A stretch of 64,000 bases of DNA from the NCBI RefSeq assembly GCF_901686465.1, contig NZ_LR594487.1:3051773-3115772 (forward strand), in the 5' to 3' direction. The DNA comes from Halorubrum sp. DM2 (lineage in GTDB: Archaea; Halobacteriota; Halobacteria; Halobacteriales; Haloferacaceae). This document shows positions 58,402 through 64,000 of this stretch, one piece after another. The notes beneath the pieces were generated by a model. The model saw only the letters and a program-made list of their open reading frames with translations. It had not been told where the DNA came from and searched no databases. Each line of letters starts with the position of its first letter. The stretch's first letter is position 1. Both the position numbers and the translations under genes were made by a program.

Positions 58402-59243
58402 CCGCCGAACGCGCCGAGGCTCGACTGTAGCTCCCGCTCCGGTACGGCGTCGGTCAGTTCGTGGCCGACGAGGTCTCGCGCGTCGACCGCGTACGTCGAT
58501 CCGCCGCGGTCGAGGACAAGCACCCGTCCCTTCCAGCCGCGGACGGTCCCCGCGGCCATCGTCTCGGCGACGGGGCGCTCGTCGAGGTCGAGCCCGTAGT
58601 CGAAGTCGAACCGCTCGATCGGGTCGAACCGGTCGAGCAGCGCCTCCCACGCGGCCTCGTCGACCGCGCGCCCGAACCCGTCGAGCTTCGTCGGGACGCG
58701 GACGCGGTCGACGAGGTCGTCGCCGGCGGCCAGCTCGGACTCCACCTCGCGGGCGATCCGACCGTTCGGGAACGTCCGAATATGTGCCGCGCGGTCGGCC
58801 CCCTGTTCGTGGAGACGCGTTCGCAGTCGCCACTCCCTAGTGACGCCCACTTTCAGCACGTCGGGCGCGAACGCGGCGAGGTACATCGCGTGCGTCTCGT
58901 GGCAGTCCATCTCGTCTTTCAGACACGTCCCGGTACACCGGGCGCACACCCAGACGTGACTGTGGTCGTCGCAGTGGGGCGCGTCGGGCGCGTCGCAGGC
59001 GATATGGTCGCCGTCGTGGACGGTCCCGGCGCAGCGCCGCTCACCGAGGCCGAACGCGAGTTCGGTCCCCGGGGCGGCCTCGACGTAGTCGACGCTCCCG
59101 CCGCTCGCGACGTAGAGTCCACCGCCGACGGGCCCGTCCGCATCCTCGGTCTCGTCGACCGGATCGTCGTCCGACGGCGACGAACTACCGTCCGACGCCG
59201 ACGGATCGCTTCCGACGCCCGTCTCGTAGCCGACGACCTGCAC
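58398..59243 (-). CDS. DUF2797 family protein
   Basis: 281 residues from GTG 59243. An N-terminal OB-like strand region, a Ser/Asp-rich segment (about 10-45), and a zinc-binding cluster: 'RRCAGTVHDGDHIACDAPDAPHCDDHSHVWVCARCTGTC'. Then comes 'HAMYLAAFAPDVLKVGVTREWRLRTRLHEQGA', a GIY-YIG-like strand pair with the Arg typical of DUF2797 (a divergent GIY-YIG relative, from memory). Function unknown; a nucleic-acid role is plausible. Overlaps the UPF0126 gene by 4 bases, so co-translated. Confidence 0.78.
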   Translation of the reverse strand: MQVVGYETGVGSDPSASDGSSSPSDDDPVDETEDADGPVGGGLYVASGGSVDYVEAAPGTELAFGLGERRCAGTVHDGDHIACDAPDAPHCDDHSHVWVCARCTGTCLKDEMDCHETHAMYLAAFAPDVLKVGVTREWRLRTRLHEQGADRAAHIRTFPNGRIAREVESELAAGDDLVDRVRVPTKLDGFGRAVDEAAWEALLDRFDPIERFDFDYGLDLDERPVAETMAAGTVRGWKGRVLVLDRGGSTYAVDARDLVGHELTDAVPERELQSSLGAFGG

Positions 59244-59373
59244 GCCCAGCGGTACGGGGAGCCGGGGCTTATAGCCGTCGTCGGGCGTCCGGGTCGCCGC
59301 GTCTTCCGAACGGGCGAGACGCGGCCGCGGCGCGCGACGAGGTATTTTGTTCAGGGACGACGCAGACGCTACC

Positions 59374-59772
59374 ATGCTCGACGCGGCGCTCGCGGCGACC
59401 GAGACCGACGACGGGGTGGCGCTCTCGCTGCGGATCAAAAACGGCGGGGCAGAGCCGGTCACGCTCCAGTTTCGGACCGGCCAGCGCGCGGAGTTCACCG
59501 CGTACCCGACGGGCGAGTCCGGTGACGGGACGAGAGACGGTCCGGCAAGGGGCGACTCGTCCGGCCGCGACCCGGTCGACTCGGTCTGGCGGTACGGCGC
59601 GGGCCGAATGTTCACGCAGGCGCTCGCCAGCGAGACGCTCACCCCGGGTGAGTCGGTCACCTACGAGGGAACGTGGCGGAACCCGCCCGCCGGAACCTAC
59701 CGGATCGTCGGCGAGGCGGCAGTGACGGACCGCGACGTGCGCGCCGACGCGGTCGTCGTCGTGGAGGCGTGA
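59374..59772 (+). CDS. BsuPI-type intracellular proteinase-inhibitor domain protein
   Basis: 132 residues, all beta: 'VALSLRIKNGGAEPVTLQFRTGQRAEFTAY' followed by 'VWRYGAGRMFTQALASETLTPGESVTYEGTWRN' is the BsuPI pattern with an internal Gly/Asp loop. The family binds proteases in Bacillus, but many members are of unknown role. ATG 59374. The stop (59770-59772) lies 4 bases before a mobile-element end (59777). Confidence 0.8.
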   Translation: MLDAALAATETDDGVALSLRIKNGGAEPVTLQFRTGQRAEFTAYPTGESGDGTRDGPARGDSSGRDPVDSVWRYGAGRMFTQALASETLTPGESVTYEGTWRNPPAGTYRIVGEAAVTDRDVRADAVVVVEA

Positions 59773-59776
59773 ATTT

Positions 59777-59918
59777 GGCTCTGTTGAAGTCCTCAGAAGG
59801 TAATCGGTTTCTTTTCTCGATCGCTCAGTACAGGGAACTCACATCGCTCAAAATACACTCCTCAGTGATCGGCTGCTTCAGGCGAGAATCTGTCTAAAGA
59901 AGGGATTTCAACAGAGCC
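59777..59918. mobile_element. 142-base MITE-like core (B-end to A-end) without a gene
   Basis: B-end ggctctgttgaagtcc on the plus strand (59777) and A-end on the minus strand (last ~65 bases to 59918) face each other, making a short complete inverted-repeat element lacking any gene. The A-end is related to 38243-38305 and to 60525-60586. The A-end has a one-base deletion in its shared coding-tail frame. Its right boundary lies on the stop codon of the 164-residue gene. Confidence 0.75.
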
Positions 59919-60412
59919 TATTCCTCTTCTTTGGATGTCTGGAACGATTCTTTGAGTGCGTTTCGAAGAATACTGTTATCTAACTCATTTTCTTCAATAC
60001 CAGTACTGGTTACTCGAAACCCGATTCCCTCATCATTTAGAAAAGCAACAATGAGCGGGTATAGTTCATGTGTATCCATTTCTAGGTCCTGAATCTCGTC
60101 CAACTCCTCTATCATATCATACGATACCTCACCGCTGTCGACTTTTTCAGGGTCTAGGCCGATCCACGTGGCTATCGCTCGGTTGTCCTCGTTAGTATAG
60201 TGGCGGATAACTTGATAGAAGTCAAATGGATCCTCCGAACGTATACCACGCTGAACGATGGGTTCTGTCCCTTCGTATCCTCGTTCGCGTATCTTTTTGT
60301 CGAGATCTGCGAACTTTGTGGTGTCGTAGACTCTCTCCAAGAGCATATCTCGTTTCTGCCCAACCACCTGCTGCCTCAGATTTTCACGACTGTTTTCGTT
60401 ATCTTTGCCCAT
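59918..60412 (-). CDS. Passenger gene: 164-residue unknown protein
   Basis: MGKDNENSREN start, ATG 60412, soluble and charged, no membrane segment. The sequence is not recognised. Its stop codon (TAG, 59918-59920) shares one base with the end of the neighbouring element end, so the very C-terminus (...QTSKEEE) may have been altered by insertion. The composition is AT-rich and unlike the neighbours, consistent with a transferred gene. Upstream sequence has the inverted repeat AGATAC...GTATCT (60444-60468), with an AT-rich stretch between the arms. Confidence 0.7.
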   Translation of the reverse strand: MGKDNENSRENLRQQVVGQKRDMLLERVYDTTKFADLDKKIRERGYEGTEPIVQRGIRSEDPFDFYQVIRHYTNEDNRAIATWIGLDPEKVDSGEVSYDMIEELDEIQDLEMDTHELYPLIVAFLNDEGIGFRVTSTGIEENELDNSILRNALKESFQTSKEEE

Positions 60413-60524
60413 TTTGTATCGCTATTCTAGAATCATGAGTGGCAGATACTAAATTAATCTCCGTATCTAGTACGCTCGCAGATTAGCATACAAATCTACC
60501 AGATGGACGTGCGGTCAGCACGCA

Positions 60525-60586
60525 GCTCTCATCGACCGGCTGTTTCAGGCGAGAATATATCTGAATAATAGGGTTTCAACAGAGCC
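60525..60586 (-). repeat. Internal A-type element end
   Basis: About 62 bases closely matching the ends at 59918 and 61184 and, reversed, at 38243. The terminal ggctctgttgaaaccc (minus strand) begins at 60586. Read on the plus strand it encodes RLFQARIYLNNRVSTEP, close to the tails in the other ends. It abuts the stop codon (60587-60589) of the 155-residue gene. Confidence 0.8.
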
Positions 60587-61054
60587 TCAGTCGTGGGTTT
60601 GTACCGAGTCTGGTCTGTTGTTTCCCTTTCTGAAGTGGCGAACTCCGTACTCCGCTCCACCCGCGACAAGAGCCAGTGCGACCACGACGACCCATCCAAT
60701 CAGATACCAACCAAATGGTGTGGGGCCAACAGGAGTTGGAGTCACAGGTGGGGCAACATACACAGACCACGTTCCATATGCCGAGACGGTGAGTGTCCCG
60801 GCGACGATGAACGACGGGGTAACGAGCTGCTTCGTAACCAGAAGCAGAGTCGGTATCGCTCCGAGCAACATAGCGCCAATACTGTTGTAGACGAGGAATA
60901 AGTCAACGCGCGTCGTGAAACCGAACCATATCCAAAGCATCCCTGCGATTAACAGATGGAGAATACCGCCGAACAAAGCGAAACCGAATGCTCGACGAGA
61001 CGGGAGAATAGCCGTAACTGGTGGGACCATGACGAACTGATAACAGACTGCCAT
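60587..61054 (-). CDS. Passenger gene: 155-residue membrane protein
   Basis: ATG 61054 (MAVCYQFVM). Four hydrophobic helices: about 22-46, 50-75, 80-100 and 117-137; basic tail RHFRKGNN. Not recognised. Stop TGA at 60587-60589 lies immediately next to the A-end, with no base between. Composition AT-richer than the neighbours. Confidence 0.7.
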   Translation of the reverse strand: MAVCYQFVMVPPVTAILPSRRAFGFALFGGILHLLIAGMLWIWFGFTTRVDLFLVYNSIGAMLLGAIPTLLLVTKQLVTPSFIVAGTLTVSAYGTWSVYVAPPVTPTPVGPTPFGWYLIGWVVVVALALVAGGAEYGVRHFRKGNNRPDSVQTHD

Positions 61055-61119
61055 GATAAGCCTTCTCCGTGGTATGAATGACTCACGCCGTGTATGAGAA
61101 GCAACAAATGTTCAATAGG

Positions 61120-61184
61120 CAGATCTCGTCGACCAGGCGTTTCAGGCAAGAACATACCTGAATAATAGCATTTCAACAGAGTCA
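61120..61184 (-). repeat. Outer A-type element end
   Basis: About 65 bases; minus strand starts gactctgttgaaatgc at 61184 (terminal ggc changed to gac). The plus-strand frame gives QAFQARTYLNNSISTES, the same tail as in the other A-ends. Followed directly by ATGAATTT, the right target duplication, and the TATA box tttataag (61190-61197) of the next gene. Confidence 0.75.
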
Positions 61185-61189
61185 TGAAT

Positions 61190-61197
61190 TTATAAGT
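61190..61197 (+). promoter_or_regulatory. TATA box of the membrane-protein gene at 61221
   Basis: tttataag centred 27 bases before ATG 61221. It overlaps the right target duplication of the composite element, so the promoter survived the insertion. Confidence 0.65.
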
Positions 61198-61220
61198 GCC
61201 GCGCAGTGCGACGCCTCGGC

Positions 61221-61670
61221 ATGCGCACCGCAGCCCTCCCACCGGTCGTCGCCGCGGTCGTCGCGCTCGCGGTGAGCGGAATCAGACGGCTCTCGGCGAT
61301 CCTCCTCGAATCGTCCGTCTCGATCCGGCCGGCCGAACGGCTCACGACGTACGTCATGAGCGGTCGGTTCGTCGGCTTCGCCCTGATTTACGGCCTGCTG
61401 TTCGGCGTCGCGTTCGCGGCCGGCCGGCGGGACTCGGATGTCTCCGCAACGTCGACCGCGCTGGCGACGGGCGCGAGCGCGACCGTCGCGTTCCTCGTCG
61501 GCTCGGCGGTCGTCCTCTCGTATCTCTCCGCGGACCGCAGCGTGGTCGTCACCGCCGTCTTCGCGCTCGGCGCAGGTCTCGGGATCGGGATCCAGTTCGC
61601 GGTCGTCACGTACGCGGGGATCTCGCTCGGCGACGCCCGCCGCGACGGATCGAATCCGACCGCCGCCTGA
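61221..61670 (+). CDS. Small four-helix membrane protein
   Basis: 149 residues from ATG 61221 (start set by the TATA spacing; GTG 61206 is upstream in frame). Hydrophobic helices: about 5-25, 45-65, 80-105 and 112-135. Gly/Ala-rich. No recognised family. GC-rich like the core genome, so an ancestral resident rather than a passenger. Convergent with menD by 4 bases. Confidence 0.7.
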   Translation: MRTAALPPVVAAVVALAVSGIRRLSAILLESSVSIRPAERLTTYVMSGRFVGFALIYGLLFGVAFAAGRRDSDVSATSTALATGASATVAFLVGSAVVLSYLSADRSVVVTAVFALGAGLGIGIQFAVVTYAGISLGDARRDGSNPTAA

Positions 61671-61674
61671 CCGC

Positions 61675-63576
61675 TTACTCTCCCGGTCCCTCGCCGTGAA
61701 CCGCGCGCTCGACCGCGGCCGCCAGCCGCTCGCGCGTCCGGTGGCTGGACTCGGCGTCGGTCTTGACCTCGATCAGGTGCGACCCCGCCGCCTCGTGGGC
61801 GCGGGAGACGGCGGTCGCAAGGTCGTCGGCCACCGCGGCCGCACGCTCTGCCGAGTCTTCGCCGCGGTCCGCGAGCGCCTCGGGACGCGCGTCGATCCGG
61901 GCGTATTCGAGCCCGTGAAGCTCCGAGAGCGGCTCGAACGCCAGCCCGTGCGGCGTCTTGAACGACTCGGTGAACGGGGGTTCGAACGCCTCGATCGGCA
62001 GTTCGTGGAAGATGCCGCCGCCGTCGTTGTTGATCGCCACGACCGTCGCGTCGACGTCGCAGCGGTCGATCGCGAGCAGACCGTTCGAATCGTGGTACAG
62101 GGCGAGGTCGCCGAGGACGAGCGTGAGGTCGTCGGTCGTCCCGGCTCCCGCGCCGAGCGCGCTGGAGACGATGCCGTCGATGCCGGAGACGCCGCGGTTA
62201 CCGAGCGCGGTGACGTTCGCGGTCGTCGGCCCGACGAACCGGTCGAGGTCGCGGACGGGCATCGAGTTGGAGACGAACAGCGTCGCGGGGTCGGGGAGCG
62301 CGCCCGCGACCGCGCGGAGCGCGTCGCCCTCGTGGAATCCGGCGACGGTGTCCGACTCACCGGCACCGCTCACGTCGGCCTCACGGGCGTGAACCGCCTC
62401 GGCGGTCCGGTCCGCCGCCTCCCACTGCGCGCGCCAGTCCGGGTTCCCGCCGCCGCCCGCGACGAGCCGCGAGAGGCGGGCACAGAGCCGGCTCGGCTCG
62501 CCGACGACGAGGTCGGTGGCGGCGAACTCCGCCTCGCGCCAGCGGCCGGCGGGGTCGACTTGGTACTGGTCGGCCCCCGTCTCGGCGAGGTACTTCCGGA
62601 GCCGCTTCGAGGTCGGCGACGCGCCGAGCCGGAGGACCGCGTCGGGGTCGGCCCAGTCGGCGCTCGGAGCGTCGCCGCCGTCGTCCGCGTCCGCTCCGTC
62701 GCCCGCGAGGTCGGCCGAGAGGTACGCGTCGTAGCCCCCGATCACGGGCGCGACGCGGGTGTGGCCCCCGTACCGGAGCCCGGAGAGCGGGTCGGCCAGC
62801 ACGGGGAACCCGGTGGCGTGCGCGAGCGCGGTGACCGACTCCGGGTCGATCCCCGGCGGGTCGGCGGGACCGGCGACGATCAGCCCGCGGTCGGCGTCCC
62901 CGAGGGCGTTCGCGAGCGCGCGCAGTTCGTCGTCACCCGGCTCGGGCGCGCCGGGCGTCACGTCGACGTAGGGGCCGTCGCGTCCGCGCTCGGCCGCCGC
63001 CGGGAGGTCGTCGGGCACGTCGCCCGGTATCGGCGTCGGCTCCAGCGGCTTCTCGAAGGGGACGTTGAGGTGGACCGGTCCCTGGTCGGCCCCCTCCGCG
63101 GCCGCGACGGCGCGGGCGACGGTGGTGCGAAGCGACCGGAGCGCCCGGTCGTCCGCGGCCGGCTCCGGGAGGTCCTTGTAGTACCGGACTGCGTCGCCGT
63201 ACAGCTTCTCCTGGTCCGCGGTCTGGTTCGCGCCCGAGTCGCGCAGCTCCGGGGGGCGGTCGGCGGTGAGCGCGAGCAGGGGGACGCGGGCGTTGCTCGC
63301 CTCCATCACGGCCGGGTGGTAGTTGGCGGCGGCGGTGCCCGAGGTACAGATCAGCGGCGTCACCCGGCCGGTCCGCCGAGCGCGGCCGAGCGCGAAGTAC
63401 GCGGCGGAGCGCTCGTCGAGCTGGGAGAACACGCGGAGCTCGTCGTGGCCCGCGGCGGCGACGGTCAGCGGCGTCGAGCGGCTGCCGGGCGAGGCGACGA
63501 CGGCGTCGACGCCCGCGGCGACGAGCTCGTCGACGAGCGCGGTCGCCCACAGGACGTTCCGGTTCGGCGCGGTCAT
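61675..63576 (-). CDS. menD: 2-succinyl-5-enolpyruvyl-6-hydroxy-3-cyclohexene-1-carboxylate synthase (MenD)
   Basis: 633 residues, a ThDP enzyme of menaquinone synthesis joining isochorismate and 2-oxoglutarate. Signatures: SPGSRSTPLTVAAAGH near 29, DERSAAYFALGRARRTG near 53 (ThDP-activating Glu), CTSGTAAANYHPAVMEA near 77, 'LTADRPPELRDSGANQTADQEKLYG' near 101, and the C-terminal ThDP region LGDLALYHDSNGLL...VAINNDGGGIFHELP near 490-520. Length is longer than bacterial MenD (~560) because of acidic inserts. ATG 63576. Menaquinone is the main haloarchaeal quinone, so this is core metabolism. Confidence 0.95.
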   Translation of the reverse strand: MTAPNRNVLWATALVDELVAAGVDAVVASPGSRSTPLTVAAAGHDELRVFSQLDERSAAYFALGRARRTGRVTPLICTSGTAAANYHPAVMEASNARVPLLALTADRPPELRDSGANQTADQEKLYGDAVRYYKDLPEPAADDRALRSLRTTVARAVAAAEGADQGPVHLNVPFEKPLEPTPIPGDVPDDLPAAAERGRDGPYVDVTPGAPEPGDDELRALANALGDADRGLIVAGPADPPGIDPESVTALAHATGFPVLADPLSGLRYGGHTRVAPVIGGYDAYLSADLAGDGADADDGGDAPSADWADPDAVLRLGASPTSKRLRKYLAETGADQYQVDPAGRWREAEFAATDLVVGEPSRLCARLSRLVAGGGGNPDWRAQWEAADRTAEAVHAREADVSGAGESDTVAGFHEGDALRAVAGALPDPATLFVSNSMPVRDLDRFVGPTTANVTALGNRGVSGIDGIVSSALGAGAGTTDDLTLVLGDLALYHDSNGLLAIDRCDVDATVVAINNDGGGIFHELPIEAFEPPFTESFKTPHGLAFEPLSELHGLEYARIDARPEALADRGEDSAERAAAVADDLATAVSRAHEAAGSHLIEVKTDAESSHRTRERLAAAVERAVHGEGPGE

Positions 63577-63648
63577 TACCGCCGCTTCGGTCTCCGGCGT
63601 AAATACTCCGGCGGGTTCGGTCGCGGTTGGGTTCGGTCTCTCTGAGTT

Positions 63649-64000
63649 CTACTCCGACTCGGTCTCTCTCCCGGTCACCTTTCGGATACACGAGGAGCCG
63701 AACGGCCCGAGTTCGCCGGCGTCAAGCTTGACGAAGTGGCCGGTCGAGATCGACGCGCCGCACCGGCGACACTCGAAGTCGCCCTCGCGGGCGACGACCT
63801 GACTGTCGTACTCCACGTACGTGCCGCCCCGGCGGATCCGGAGCCGAGCGCCGTCGCGGTCGATGACCCCCCGCTTCTCGGCGGCGTCGAGGATGTCCCG
63901 CGTGAGCGCGGGGCTGGTCGTGATCGTCTCGATCCGGTCGACGGCCGCGGCGAGGTCGAGCTCCTCGCGTTCGAGGTGCGCCAGCAGCTCGACGCCGAGT
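63649..64000 (-). CDS. Haloarchaeal zinc-knuckle protein (partial, C-terminal part)
   Basis: Gene enters from the right edge; about 117 residues visible, ending at TAG 63649-63651. An N-terminal helical segment 'LGVELLAHLEREELDLAAAVDRIETITTSPALTRDIL' looks like a winged-helix, and a C-terminal treble-clef type cluster FECRRCGASISTGHFVKLD...FGSSCIRKV holds two CxxC-like positions plus a late Cys. I recall a haloarchaeal DUF5830 family with this layout; this attribution is from memory and uncertain. The start lies beyond the window. Confidence 0.6.
   Translation of the reverse strand, partial: LGVELLAHLEREELDLAAAVDRIETITTSPALTRDILDAAEKRGVIDRDGARLRIRRGGTYVEYDSQVVAREGDFECRRCGASISTGHFVKLDAGELGPFGSSCIRKVTGRETESE

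Larger units (their letters stand above)
59777..61184. mobile_element. 1.4-kb composite non-autonomous element with repeated ends and two passenger genes
   Basis: Starts with a B-type end ggctctgttgaagtcc at 59777 and finishes with an A-type end ending ttcaacagagtc at 61184. The outer flanks are GTGAATTT (59769-59776) and ATGAATTT (61185-61192), a 7/8 target duplication, so the block is one insertion. Within it two more A-type ends occur (59918 and 60586), all A-ends in the same orientation, with a 164-residue and a 155-residue gene between them. No transposase. The AT-rich composition contrasts with the neighbours. It interrupts the spacer between the BsuPI gene and the TATA box of the gene at 61221. 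Confidence 0.8.

Overview
The window is high-GC DNA from a haloarchaeon, most likely a Halorubrum-type member of the Halobacteria. The evidence is the strongly acidic proteins, archaeal translation genes (L44e, S27e, aIF2-alpha, Nop10), archaeosine synthase, geranylgeranyl reductase, archaeal type IV pilins, and TATA boxes sitting about 27 bases upstream of start codons, as expected for leaderless transcripts. Genus assignment is inference. Two stretches are visibly AT-rich against this background (13.24-14.03 kb and 59.8-61.2 kb), plus a shorter one at 38.24-38.65 kb.

Layout. 1-7.7 kb: a surface-glycan type cluster with the tail of a formyltransferase-like protein, one GT4 and two GT2 glycosyltransferases, an MsbA/PglK-like ABC exporter, and two paralogous proteins of unknown function that bracket the cluster. 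7.8-11.4 kb: a large multi-PAS histidine kinase with a degenerate receiver, and an O-methyltransferase. 11.5-15.4 kb: methylmalonyl-CoA mutase large subunit and epimerase, separated by an AT-rich orphan membrane gene and a formate/nitrite-type channel. 15.4-18.9 kb: a pilin-like protein, an S9 peptidase and a cyclase-family hydrolase. 19.0-21.4 kb: the conserved archaeal rpl44e-rps27e-aif2a-nop10-PAC2 operon. 21.5-23.1 kb: thiolase plus its DUF35 zinc-ribbon/OB partner. 23.2-32.5 kb: two more histidine kinases, a tandem-domain glyoxalase, a UbiA-type prenyltransferase, EamA and MATE transporters and a second pilin-like gene. 32.7-37.8 kb: archaeosine synthase, another histidine kinase, a flavin-type split-barrel protein and an M20 amidohydrolase. 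38.7-40.6 kb: Rieske protein and geranylgeranyl reductase. 40.7-46.0 kb: a complete BMP-type nucleoside ABC importer. 46.2-51.5 kb: phosphohexomutase, acylphosphatase, and an HxlR/DoxX/VOC module that looks like an archaeal counterpart of bacterial quinone-stress loci. 51.7-59.8 kb: small proteins, a DUF21 protein, and an ABC-2 transporter one of whose permeases is fused to a PrsW-like membrane protease domain. 61.2-64.0 kb: a small membrane protein, MenD, and the tail of a haloarchaeal zinc-binding protein.

Two features are not explained by ordinary genes. First, two copies (37.9 and 48.65 kb) of a 250-310-base intergenic repeat have hairpins whose stems stay paired although sequence and stem length differ between copies. 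This pattern suggests a structured RNA or a structured mobile DNA. Second, non-autonomous mobile elements with GGCTCTGTTGAA terminal repeats carry single unrelated passenger genes. One is 411 bases (38243-38653) with a near-perfect 8-base target duplication. The other is a 1.4-kb composite (59777-61184) in which one ~65-base element end is repeated three times in the same orientation, twice abutting the stop codon of a passenger gene, and the whole block is again flanked by a near-perfect 8-base duplication. No transposase gene lies in the window. No tRNA, rRNA or CRISPR array was seen.
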